Shown: piece after piece, positions 16,203 through 24,014 of the stretch
Position numbering within the stretch: the first letter of the stretch is position 1
How the letters are laid out: the number at the start of each line of letters is the position of its first letter
DNA from: Gemmatimonadaceae bacterium
GTDB taxonomy: Bacteria; Gemmatimonadota; Gemmatimonadetes; Gemmatimonadales; Gemmatimonadaceae
Direction: 5' to 3'
Assembly: GCA_020853635.1 (NCBI GenBank)
Contig: JADYYN010000135.1
Location: forward strand, 1-64,000
DNA: 64,000 nucleotides
Position numbers and translations under genes: made by a program
The notes under the pieces: generated by a model
Database searches by the model: none
Told to the model about the DNA's origin: nothing
What the model saw: only the letters and a program-made list of their open reading frames with translations

Positions 16203-16595
16203 ATGGCGACGGCGGATGGGGTGCCGTTGCCCACGGTGCTCGTCGTCGATGACGATGCGACGGTGCGGCGCGTGTTGACGCTCACCCTGGAGTCGGCGGG
16301 GTTCCGTGTGCTCACCGCGGACGATGGTCGCCACGCACTCACTGTGCTCGCATCAGCGCGCGACGTGGTGGACCTCATCCTCACCGACGTGGTGATGCCT
16401 GAGATGAGTGGTGTCACGCTGGCGCAGCAGGTGTTCGCGCAGGATGCCGCCGCGCGCATCTGTCTCATGAGTGGCTACCTCGACGACCGCGCGAAGATGC
16501 GGCGCGAGATCGGGCACCCGGTGACGTTCGTGCAGAAGCCGTTCGATGTGGATGAACTCGTGGCGCATCTGCGCAGCGAGTTGGGCGCGGAGTGA
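16203..16595 (+). CDS. Single-domain response regulator (CheY-like receiver)
   Basis: 130 aa with only a receiver domain. The acidic pocket is VVDDDATVRRV, the phosphoacceptor aspartate lies in LILTDVVMPEMSG (about residue 61), and the conserved lysine is in FVQKPFDVDEL. No output domain follows, and no cognate histidine kinase is nearby. Start ATG 16203 lies 2 nt after the methyltransferase stop, and the stop overlaps the glycosylase start. Its partner is unknown. Confidence 0.88.
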   Translation: MATADGVPLPTVLVVDDDATVRRVLTLTLESAGFRVLTADDGRHALTVLASARDVVDLILTDVVMPEMSGVTLAQQVFAQDAAARICLMSGYLDDRAKMRREIGHPVTFVQKPFDVDELVAHLRSELGAE

Positions 16596-17215
16596 TGCCG
16601 CCGCGCCACGCGAAAGCCATCGCCCATTTGAGTCAGGCGGATCCGGTGCTCGGCCGATGGATCGCCGAGGCGGGGCCCTGCACGTTACGTCGTGATAGCG
16701 CCGGGACCCATTTCGACCATATCGCGCGTTCCATCGTGTATCAGCAGTTGTCGGGCGCAGCGGCGTCCACCATCTGGGACCGCGTGCTCGGGTTATACGG
16801 TGGTGCGTTGCCGGAGCCGGCACGTGTGCTCCGGACGCCGGACGCGAAGTTGCGTGCGCTGGGGCTGTCGGGTCGGAAAGTCGAGTACATCAAGGATCTC
16901 GCGCGGCATACGCACTCGGGCGCGTTGCCCCAGGACACGCTGCACACGATGGACGACGACGCGGTGATCGCGGCGTTGACGCAGGTGCGCGGGATCGGTG
17001 AGTGGACCGCGCAGATGTTCCTGATGTTCCGTCTGGGTCGGCCCGATGTGTTGCCGGTGCTGGACCTCGCGGTGAAGAAGGCAGTGCAGTCGTTGTACGG
17101 AATGCGGAAGCTCCCGAGTGAGGAGCGTCTCGCGAAGATCGGTCGGGTGTGGGCTCCTCATCGCACGGTGGCGTCGTGGTATCTCTGGAGACGAGTGGAC
17201 AATCCACCGCAGTGA
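16595..17215 (+). CDS. DNA-3-methyladenine glycosylase II-like (HhH-GPD)
   Basis: 206 aa. The helix-hairpin-helix and catalytic region are clear: LTQVRGIGEWTAQMFLMF, then DVLPVLDLAVKKAV with the catalytic aspartate. AlkA-type enzymes excise alkylated purines in base-excision repair; this is the short form without the AlkA N-terminal domain. ATG 16595 overlaps the preceding TGA (TGATG); a GTG at 16592 is also possible. Its own stop overlaps the next gene by GTGA. Confidence 0.88.
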   Translation: MPPRHAKAIAHLSQADPVLGRWIAEAGPCTLRRDSAGTHFDHIARSIVYQQLSGAAASTIWDRVLGLYGGALPEPARVLRTPDAKLRALGLSGRKVEYIKDLARHTHSGALPQDTLHTMDDDAVIAALTQVRGIGEWTAQMFLMFRLGRPDVLPVLDLAVKKAVQSLYGMRKLPSEERLAKIGRVWAPHRTVASWYLWRRVDNPPQ

Positions 17216-18561
17216 GTCTGCGTTCGCCGATGCCGGTGTCGGCCTTGGAGTTGTTCGCGTGGCATGAACGGCCGGGGGCGTTCGAGCGACTATCGCCGGG
17301 CTTCATGCCGGCCCGGGTGGTCTCGCGGTCGGGTGGTATCAAGGACGGCGCGCGGGTCTCGCTCGCGGTGCCGGTGGGTCCGGTGAGCACGCGCTGGGAC
17401 CTCGAACATGTGGGCTACATCGAGGGACAGGAGTTCCGCGATGTGCAGCGCAACGGCCCGTTCGCGTCGTGGGAGCACGTGCATCGCATGGAGCCGGACG
17501 GTGCGCTCAGTGTGCTCGACGATACGATCACGTATCGTCTGCCCGCGCCGCCGTTCGGCGCCCTCGTCGCCGATGCATTCACCCGCGGGCGACTGGAGCG
17601 CCTGCTCGCCTGGCGCCACGCGATGACGCGACTCGACCTGGAACGCCATGCCCGATATGCCGCGCAGGGCGCGCGCAGTGTCGCGATCACCGGGGCGAGC
17701 GGATTCCTCGGTGGCGCGCTCGTGCCGTTCCTGACCACGGGAGGCCATCGTGTGCGCACGATCGGTCGTGGGCAAGGCAGCGATGCGTCGTGGGACCCCG
17801 CACGCGGTGTCCTCGACCCGCATGCGCTCGATGGTGTGGACAGCGTGATCCATCTCGCGGGCAGCTCGGTAGCCGAGCGGTGGACCGACGCCAACAAGCG
17901 CGAGATCCGCGAGAGCCGTCTCAAGGGCACGCGGTTGATCGCGGAAGCTGTGGCGCGGGCGCCCAAGCGCCCACGCGTGCTGGTGAGCGCGTCGGCGATC
18001 GGGATCTACGGTAGCCGCGGCGACGAATGGCTCGATGAGACGAGCGCGCCGGGCGACGATTTCCTCGCGGAGATCGGGCGCGAGTGGGAGGCGGCGACGG
18101 CCCCCGCGCGCGACGCAGGCGTGCGTGTGGTGCATCTGCGCACGGGGATCGTGCTGAGTCCGAGCGGCGGCGCGCTCAAGAAGATGTTGTTGCCGTTCCA
18201 GCTCGGGGCCGGCGGACGTCTCGGGCCGGGGACGCAGTGGATGAGCTGGATCTCGCGCGAGGATTGGGTGGGCGCCGTGTACCATGCGCTGCAGAACGAG
18301 TCGGTGGTGGGTGCGGTGAACCTCGTCGCCCCCGAGCCGGTGACGAATGCGACATTCACCGAGACGCTCGGCCGGCTGCTGCACCGTCCGACCTTGGCGG
18401 CGGTGCCAGCGTTCGCGTTGCGCGCGATCTTCGGGGAGATGGCCAGCGGGACCATCCTCGCGAGTCAGCGCGTGCGACCAGCCGCGCTGGAGCGCACCGG
18501 GTTCACCTTCGCACATCCGAGCCTGAGCTCGGCCCTGCGGTTCGAGCTCGGTCTGCTCTGA
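17212..18561 (+). CDS. TIGR01777-family epimerase with N-terminal SRPBCC-like domain
   Basis: 449 aa from GTG 17212 (GTGA overlap with the glycosylase). The N-terminal ~150 residues resemble a START/SRPBCC ligand-binding fold (SALELFAWHERPGAFERL). An extended-SDR domain follows, with NAD(P) motif ITGASGFLGGALVPFL at about residue 165, VIHLAGSSVAERWT and ALRFELGLL at the end. The family (E. coli YfcH-like) has unresolved function. It is last in the operon and is followed by a GC hairpin. Confidence 0.85.
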   Translation: MSLRSPMPVSALELFAWHERPGAFERLSPGFMPARVVSRSGGIKDGARVSLAVPVGPVSTRWDLEHVGYIEGQEFRDVQRNGPFASWEHVHRMEPDGALSVLDDTITYRLPAPPFGALVADAFTRGRLERLLAWRHAMTRLDLERHARYAAQGARSVAITGASGFLGGALVPFLTTGGHRVRTIGRGQGSDASWDPARGVLDPHALDGVDSVIHLAGSSVAERWTDANKREIRESRLKGTRLIAEAVARAPKRPRVLVSASAIGIYGSRGDEWLDETSAPGDDFLAEIGREWEAATAPARDAGVRVVHLRTGIVLSPSGGALKKMLLPFQLGAGGRLGPGTQWMSWISREDWVGAVYHALQNESVVGAVNLVAPEPVTNATFTETLGRLLHRPTLAAVPAFALRAIFGEMASGTILASQRVRPAALERTGFTFAHPSLSSALRFELGLL

Positions 18562-18564
18562 GGC

Positions 18565-18586
18565 CGCGCCCTGTGGTGAGGGCGCG
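18565..18586 (+). terminator. Perfect GC hairpin after the 14-18.5 kb operon
   Basis: CGCGCCCT and AGGGCGCG form an 8-bp perfect stem with a 6-nt loop, starting 3 nt after the epimerase stop and ending 10 nt before the TAGATT box of the next gene. No U-tract follows; termination is plausible but not certain. Confidence 0.45.
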
Positions 18587-18596
18587 TCGCGCTCCG

Positions 18597-18602
18597 TAGA
18601 TT
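18597..18602 (+). promoter_or_regulatory. -10 box (TAGATT) for the exopolysaccharide locus
   Basis: TAGATT ends 6 nt before ATG 18609, with no Shine-Dalgarno sequence between, placing the expected transcription start at or near the A of the start codon. The same hexamer with the same spacing occurs before sucA and the RlmL-like gene. Confidence 0.5.
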
Positions 18603-18608
18603 CCGCGA

Positions 18609-19574
18609 ATGGACCTGCGAGGCACACGCGTGGTGGTGACGGGGGGCTCCGGCTTCCTTGGACGCAAAGTGGTGGCCGCACTGCGCGCGCGCGGTTGCGC
18701 GGAGGTGTTCGCGCCCCGTTCCAAGGAGTTCGACCTGCGCGAGAAGTCACAGGTGATCGCGCTCTATAAGGAGCTGCGCCCTCAGATCGTCGTGCATCTC
18801 GCTGCGGTGGTTGGCGGCATCGGTGCGAACCGCGCGCACCCGGGGCGCTTCTTCTTCGACAATCTCGTGATGGGTGTTGAGACGCTGGAGCAGGCGCGGC
18901 TGCACGGCGTGGAGAAGTTCGTGGGCATCGGGACCATCTGTGCGTACCCGAAGTTCACCCCGGTGCCGTTCAAGGAAGACGATCTGTGGATCGGCTATCC
19001 TGAGGAGACCAACGCACCGTACGGACTCGCGAAGAAGATGCTGCTGGTGCAGTCGCAGGCGTACCGGCAGGAGTACGGGATGAACGCGATCCACTTGTTG
19101 CCGGTGAACCTCTACGGGCCCGGCGACAACTTCGATCCGGAGTCGTCGCACGTGATCCCGGCGATGATCAAGAAGATGGAAGAGGCGCGGTTGGCTGGGC
19201 GCGATGAGGTCGTGCTGTGGGGCGACGGCTCGGCGACGCGCGAGTTCCTCTACGTCGACGATGCCGCCGAGGGTATCGTGCGCGCGACGGAGTCGTACGA
19301 CGGCGTGGAGCCGGTGAACCTCGGCAGTGGTCGCGAGATCGCGATCCGTGATCTCGCGCCGATGATCGCGCAGGCGACCGGCTTCACCGGACGCATCACG
19401 TGGGATACGAGCAAGCCCAACGGCCAACCGCGTCGCGGGCTCGATGTGTCGAGAGCGGAGCGGGAGTTCGGCTTCCGCGCGTCGACGCGGTTCGAGGACG
19501 GGCTCGCAACGACGGTGCAGTGGTATCGCGCGCATCTCGCCGAGCGCGCCCAGGAGTCGCGCGCGCACGGATGA
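18609..19574 (+). CDS. GDP-L-fucose synthase-like NAD-dependent epimerase/reductase
   Basis: 321-aa extended SDR. NADP-binding [17 protein letters not shown] at residues 11-27; active-site region [20 protein letters not shown], where the family serine is threonine; and the Tyr-x3-Lys pair in [12 protein letters not shown]. Family members convert GDP-4-keto-6-deoxymannose to GDP-L-fucose or a related sugar nucleotide. It opens the polysaccharide locus, and its stop overlaps the phosphatase start (ATGA). No GMD (GDP-mannose 4,6-dehydratase) is seen in the window, so the precursor must come from elsewhere. Confidence 0.85.
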   Translation: MDLRGTRVVVTGGSGFLGRKVVAALRARGCAEVFAPRSKEFDLREKSQVIALYKELRPQIVVHLAAVVGGIGANRAHPGRFFFDNLVMGVETLEQARLHGVEKFVGIGTICAYPKFTPVPFKEDDLWIGYPEETNAPYGLAKKMLLVQSQAYRQEYGMNAIHLLPVNLYGPGDNFDPESSHVIPAMIKKMEEARLAGRDEVVLWGDGSATREFLYVDDAAEGIVRATESYDGVEPVNLGSGREIAIRDLAPMIAQATGFTGRITWDTSKPNGQPRRGLDVSRAEREFGFRASTRFEDGLATTVQWYRAHLAERAQESRAHG

Positions 19575-20410
19575 CGAACCCGGCGGCCGGCTTCATCGAC
19601 TTCCATAGTCATCTGATCCCTGGCGTGGACGACGGGTCCGCCACGCCGGAACAGTCGGTGGAGTCGTTGCGTGCGTTCGCGGCGCAGAGTGCGTCGACGG
19701 TACTGACCACGCCGCACTTCGATGCCTCGCTCACGAAGATGCCGGTCGCGCTCGCGGCGCGGTTGGGGGTGTTCGATGCCGGCTGGGCGCAGCTCGTGGC
19801 GGCACGCAACGCGGCACTCGCAGCGGAGCCGGGGTTGGTGCTGCCGGAGATCAAGCGTGGTGTAGAGCTCATGCTCGACGATCCCGATCCGGACCTCTCG
19901 GACGAGCGGATCCGGCTCGACGGCGGCGAGTTCGTTCTCTGCGAGTTCCCTGGAATGCAGCTGCCGCCCAACGCCGAGTGGGCGATGCACAACCTACGGC
20001 AGAAGGGCTGGCGTCCGGTGATCGCGCATCCGGAGCGGTATCGCAATCACGACACGCGGCTCTCGGTGCTCTCGCGCTGTCGGTCGGCGGGTGCACACCT
20101 GCAGGTGAACGCCGGGTCGTTGATCGGGCAGCACGGGAGTCGTGCGCAGCTGGTGGCGTTCGCGCTGCTGCAGGCGGGGTGGGTGGACTATCTCTCCAGC
20201 GACTATCACGCGCGCGGCACGCCGGCGACGGCGCGAGCGGTGGAGGCCTTGGTGGAGCGCGGGGCCGCCGCACAGGCCACGCGACTCACGGTGGAGAATC
20301 CGGCGCGATTGCTCGCCGGCGAGGGACCGTTGCCGGTGCAGCCCCTGGATGCACAAGAGGCGCAGTCCTGGTGGACGCGCCTCTTGAGGAAAGTCGCGGG
20401 GAACGACTGA
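19571..20410 (+). CDS. CpsB/CapC-type PHP-domain tyrosine phosphatase
   Basis: 279 aa from ATG 19571. Metal-binding PHP motifs are intact: [14 protein letters not shown] at the N-terminus, [17 protein letters not shown] and [10 protein letters not shown]. Family members are Mn-dependent phosphotyrosine phosphatases that reset the BY-kinase controlling capsule chain length. Pairing with the Wzc-like kinase at 24015 fits this role. The gene is convergent with the PilT-like gene, 27 nt apart. Confidence 0.88.
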   Translation: MTNPAAGFIDFHSHLIPGVDDGSATPEQSVESLRAFAAQSASTVLTTPHFDASLTKMPVALAARLGVFDAGWAQLVAARNAALAAEPGLVLPEIKRGVELMLDDPDPDLSDERIRLDGGEFVLCEFPGMQLPPNAEWAMHNLRQKGWRPVIAHPERYRNHDTRLSVLSRCRSAGAHLQVNAGSLIGQHGSRAQLVAFALLQAGWVDYLSSDYHARGTPATARAVEALVERGAAAQATRLTVENPARLLAGEGPLPVQPLDAQEAQSWWTRLLRKVAGND

Positions 20411-20413
20411 GTC

Positions 20414-20437
20414 GCGCGCCGTCCGTGCGTCGCGCGC
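20414..20437. terminator. Possible bidirectional hairpin between convergent genes
   Basis: GCGCGC at 20414-20419 and 20432-20437 can pair (12-nt loop), between the stops of the phosphatase and the PilT-like gene. Short stem, no U-tract; weak support. Confidence 0.25.
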
Positions 20438-21613
20438 TTAGCGCTTGAGTCCGCGCAGCTGCAACTCGAAGTCGAGCGAGTTGGTCGCCAGCGTGACCGC
20501 CACCTCGAACGACACCTGTCCCGAGATCACGCGGTCCGCGAGATGCTGGTCGAAGGTCTGTGTCCCGTACTGCGCGCGGCCTTCGCTGAGCGTCTGACGC
20601 AGCTCCGAGAGGCGGCCTGCATCGGCGAGCACATCGCGCACGGCGGGCGTCATCACGAGCACCTCGGCGGCGACCACGCGACCGCGGCTGTCGGCGCGAG
20701 GCAACAGGCGCTGGGCGATCACGCCTCGCAGCAACTCGGTGAGCTGCAAGCGAGCGGAGTCCTGCCGATCAGGCGAGAAGTTCGCGAGCAACGTGCGCAG
20801 CGCGGTGGTGGTGTCGTTGGCGCGGACCTTCGCGATGACCAGGCGGCCCTGTTCGGCGGCGCGCACCGCGAGCTCGACGAGCTCCGGGGTGGCCAGATCG
20901 CCGATCACGATCACGTCGGCGTCCTGATCCATCGCGGCGCGCACCCCGGTGAGATACGAGTCCGTGTCGATCCCGATCTCACGCTGTGTGACCGCGCAGC
21001 CGTTGTTCTTGTGCAGATAGCGGATGGCCTGCTCCACCGAGACGATATGGCGGCGGCGCGGGCTCTTGGTGTTGAGATGATTGACCAGCGCCGCGACGGT
21101 GGACGAACGACCCGCGCCCGGCGTGCCGGCGACGAGGATGAGTCCGAACTCTGACAGGCCGATCGAGGCCAGGACGTTGGGCAGCGAGAGCGATTCGAAG
21201 GTCGGCAGCGTGTCAGGGATGACGCGCAGCACGATCATGAAGCTCGAGCGCTGCTTGAGCAGACTCAACCGGAAGCGACCGATGCCCGGCGCGCTCCACG
21301 GGCCAGAGTAGTCGTGCACTTCGTCGATGTCGGGCGTGTTGGCCGACGTCGCGAGGATGTGCATCGTCATCTCGTACGTGTTGAGCGCCGAGAGGACGGA
21401 GGTGTCGAGCGGGACGAGGTCACCATCGACGCGCGCGTAGACGACATCGCCGGCGCGGATGTGGATGTCCGTCGCGTTCCGCGACACCGCTTCCATGAGG
21501 ATCTTGCGGAGGCGTTCGACCTCGGCGGGCGAGGCGGTCAGGCGGATGCGCGGGTCGACCGCTGCCGGCTGGTCGGCGCGGCCCGGCTCGTTCCCCTTCT
21601 GCGAGTTGAGCAC
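20438..21613 (-). CDS. PilT-like type IV pilus ATPase paralogue with degenerate active site
   Basis: 391 aa from GTG 21613. The overall layout follows PilT: NATDIHIRAG in the N-domain, then the RecA-like core and a helical C-terminus. Key ATPase motifs are altered. The Walker A is GTPGAGRSS (about residues 163-171) with arginine in place of the invariant lysine. The Asp box reads SVEQAIRYLH where PilT has IEDPIE. Walker B ends in IGD instead of GE, and the His box is AKVRAND with no histidine. These changes predict weak or absent ATP hydrolysis. No other pilus gene is nearby; the gene is divergent from the initiating sugar transferase. Confidence 0.82.
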   Translation of the reverse strand: MLNSQKGNEPGRADQPAAVDPRIRLTASPAEVERLRKILMEAVSRNATDIHIRAGDVVYARVDGDLVPLDTSVLSALNTYEMTMHILATSANTPDIDEVHDYSGPWSAPGIGRFRLSLLKQRSSFMIVLRVIPDTLPTFESLSLPNVLASIGLSEFGLILVAGTPGAGRSSTVAALVNHLNTKSPRRRHIVSVEQAIRYLHKNNGCAVTQREIGIDTDSYLTGVRAAMDQDADVIVIGDLATPELVELAVRAAEQGRLVIAKVRANDTTTALRTLLANFSPDRQDSARLQLTELLRGVIAQRLLPRADSRGRVVAAEVLVMTPAVRDVLADAGRLSELRQTLSEGRAQYGTQTFDQHLADRVISGQVSFEVAVTLATNSLDFELQLRGLKR

Positions 21614-21721
21614 GATCGAGGTCGCGGGTTGGGTCGGTCGTTCGTCAGTCGTGGACGGTCGGAACGCCGCTTTGTGGCGCTCGTAGCACGGACGAGTCTA
21701 TCGAGAGAAGGTAAACACTGG

Positions 21722-21747
21722 CCGACAATTAGTCGGTGACCTACCTT
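21722..21747 (+). promoter_or_regulatory. Candidate promoter/operator of the sugar transferase
   Basis: CCGAC-AATTA-GTCGG is a small palindrome at 21722-21736, immediately followed by TACCTT (21742-21747), a plausible -10 box 18 nt before ATG 21766. The palindrome could be an operator in this divergent intergenic region. Confidence 0.35.
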
Positions 21748-21765
21748 GCCCCTCCACACCCGCTC

Positions 21766-23268
21766 ATGGCCATCGAGACTCCACGCGACGGAAGCGCGCA
21801 CATCGCACGGCTCGGCGCACGCCACAGGGCGGTGCGTCTGCAGCGGCGTCGCTTCTGGCGCGAGGTGTGGTACGGCGTGGTGATGATCGCGTCGGATTTT
21901 GTGACCCTCGCGGGGGCGTTCGTGGTCCTCTCGATGTTGCCGTTGTCCTCCGTTGGGCCGATGCTCGGGCCCGACGGTGATGCCTTCCTGGGGTTCCTGC
22001 TGCCGAGCGAGCCGGTTCCGCTGGCGCGTCGTCTCACCGCTTTGGTGTTCTGTCTGGTGGCGACCCGTTCGTACTCGTACACGGAGCGCGAGGCGCATTC
22101 CGGGCGCATCCTTGCCGCCCTCTTGCTCGGTCTGGCCTTGCCGCGTTGGACGGAGATCTGGACGGCGTTCCTCGTTCCTCGCGCGACGGCGCTGGGGCTC
22201 GTGCTGGGCGTGCTGGTGGTCGCATTGATCATCCAGCGGCGGATCCTCGCGCACGCCCTGCGCGCGGTGGATCCACGTGCGCTCGAACCGCATCGCACGT
22301 TGATCGTCGGGCCCGCGGAGGTGATCGACGGCGTCCGAGGCGACTGGAGCAAGCGCGCGGCGGAGTCCGGTGACGGTCAGGGGTCACCGTCGTTCTTCGC
22401 ATTGTCGCCCGAGTGGCCGAGCGATCGTCCGCACGGGCCTGGCGAGTTGTATGAGGCGCTCTCGTCGTCGGGGGCGGATGCGATCGTGCTTGTTGGACCG
22501 CTGGAGGACGCGGCGCTGCAGAGTCTCATGATCGCGGCGTCGAGTGCGGGCTGCCGCGTATTCGCGACCCGGCGTCGTGCGTTCCAGCGACTGGACGAGC
22601 CGAGTTTCCTGCTGCGGCGTGCCGAACCGTTGGCGCTGCTGAGCCGTCCGGCGCTGGTGGGCGTGCAGCTGGTGCTCAAGCGGGTCGTCGATTCCGTGGG
22701 CGCGACTGTCGGCCTCGTGGTGGGCGCGCCGCTGGTGCTATTGATCGCGTTGGCGATCCGACTGACGTCGCGCGGGCCGGTGTTCTTCCTGCAGACGCGG
22801 GTGGGGCTGGGCGGGGACCCGTTCACCCTCTTCAAGTTCCGGACGATGGTGGCCGACGCTGAAGAGCAGCAGGCCAAGCTCACCGCGGCCAATCAGTACG
22901 CGGCGGACCCGTTGTTCAAGATCAAGGGCGATCCACGGCTCACCGCGGTGGGGCGCTTCCTGCGTCGATCGAGTCTGGACGAGCTGCCTCAGTTATGGAA
23001 CGTGCTCCGCGGCGAGATGTCGCTGGTGGGGCCACGTCCGGCGTTGCCGTCGGAAGTGGCACGGTACCAGCCGCATCATTTCGTGCGGTTCGAGGTGTTG
23101 CCGGGGATCACGGGGCCGTGGCAGGTGAGCGGTCGCAACGCGATCACCGACTTCGAGGCGGTGGTGCGGCTCGACGCGGCGTACATCCGCGGATGGACCG
23201 TGTGGCGTGACCTGTGGATCCTCGTCCGCACCATTCCCGCAGTGATCTCGATGAAGGGTGCGTATTGA
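21766..23268 (+). CDS. Exopolysaccharide initiating sugar transferase (polyprenyl glycosylphosphotransferase)
   Basis: 500 aa from ATG 21766 (GTG 21736 is in frame but lies upstream of the putative -10 box). Several N-terminal hydrophobic segments (about residues 25-150), a soluble middle part, a further membrane helix near residue 310, then the C-terminal bacterial sugar transferase domain. That domain has the catalytic signatures GPVFFLQTRVG, FTLFKFRTM, RRSSLDELPQLWNVL, MSLVGPRP and GITGPWQVSGRN. It transfers a sugar-1-phosphate to undecaprenyl phosphate, the first committed step of repeat-unit assembly. It is followed by Wza and Wzc homologues. Confidence 0.93.
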   Translation: MAIETPRDGSAHIARLGARHRAVRLQRRRFWREVWYGVVMIASDFVTLAGAFVVLSMLPLSSVGPMLGPDGDAFLGFLLPSEPVPLARRLTALVFCLVATRSYSYTEREAHSGRILAALLLGLALPRWTEIWTAFLVPRATALGLVLGVLVVALIIQRRILAHALRAVDPRALEPHRTLIVGPAEVIDGVRGDWSKRAAESGDGQGSPSFFALSPEWPSDRPHGPGELYEALSSSGADAIVLVGPLEDAALQSLMIAASSAGCRVFATRRRAFQRLDEPSFLLRRAEPLALLSRPALVGVQLVLKRVVDSVGATVGLVVGAPLVLLIALAIRLTSRGPVFFLQTRVGLGGDPFTLFKFRTMVADAEEQQAKLTAANQYAADPLFKIKGDPRLTAVGRFLRRSSLDELPQLWNVLRGEMSLVGPRPALPSEVARYQPHHFVRFEVLPGITGPWQVSGRNAITDFEAVVRLDAAYIRGWTVWRDLWILVRTIPAVISMKGAY

Positions 23269-23353
23269 ATCTGGACGGTGTTTCGTCCTGTTCCGCTCAA
23301 TCGTATCTACCGTGACGCCGAAGCACGTCCGATCCCTCGTGACCAGACCTGTC

Positions 23354-24007
23354 ATGTCGTACCAGATCCGGCGCAGCGCGATGCTCGCGTGTGCCCTGCT
23401 CATCGCTTGTGGTCCCAATCGTCCGCGCACCATCGCGCCGCTGCCTGAGGCGATGATGGAGCCGTGGACGACGCAACCTGGCGACCAGATCCGCATCAAC
23501 GTGTGGCGCGAGCCGGAGCTCACGGGCGAAGTGTTCGTGCAGAACGACGGCACCGCGATCGTCCCGGCGCTGGGGCGACTGAAGGTGGCGGGCCTCACGG
23601 CGGACTCACTCAACGGCCTGTTGGTCGCGATGTATCGCACCCGCATCGTGGGCACGCCCGTGGACGCACGGTTGATCCGTCCGCTCCCGGTGTTTGGTTC
23701 CGTCCGCTCCCCCGGTGTGTATCCGGTGGATCCGACGTCGACGACGATCCAGCTCATCGCGCGCGCGGGTGGCACCGTGGGCGCGGAAGGTGTGCCGCGC
23801 GTGAAGCTGCTCCGCTATGACGGCACCGAAGTGGAACTCACCGTCGAGCAGTCGCTCGGCGCGCTCAATATCCGCAGTGGCGACGCCATCTTCGTGCAGG
23901 ACCAGTCGTGGTGGATCCGCAATCAGCGTCAGGTGACGACGGTCGCGGCGGTGTCGACGATCATCGCATCGGTGGTGTCGATCATCTTCCTCATCGGTCA
24001 GCAGTGA
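23354..24007 (+). CDS. Wza-like polysaccharide export lipoprotein
   Basis: 217 aa from ATG 23354, chosen because it gives a compact lipoprotein signal with the lipobox LLIAC-GPN at about residue 19. The Poly_export domain follows (TTQPGDQIRINVWREPELTG), then a SLBB-like segment (VFGSVRSPGVYPVDPTSTTIQLIARAGG). A hydrophobic helix close to the C-terminus (VSTIIASVVSIIFLI) corresponds to the membrane-spanning helix of Wza-type channels. It is shorter than E. coli Wza because it has fewer SLBB domains. The Wzc-like partner starts 7 nt downstream. Confidence 0.9.
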   Translation: MSYQIRRSAMLACALLIACGPNRPRTIAPLPEAMMEPWTTQPGDQIRINVWREPELTGEVFVQNDGTAIVPALGRLKVAGLTADSLNGLLVAMYRTRIVGTPVDARLIRPLPVFGSVRSPGVYPVDPTSTTIQLIARAGGTVGAEGVPRVKLLRYDGTEVELTVEQSLGALNIRSGDAIFVQDQSWWIRNQRQVTTVAAVSTIIASVVSIIFLIGQQ

Positions 24008-24014
24008 GCGCGCG

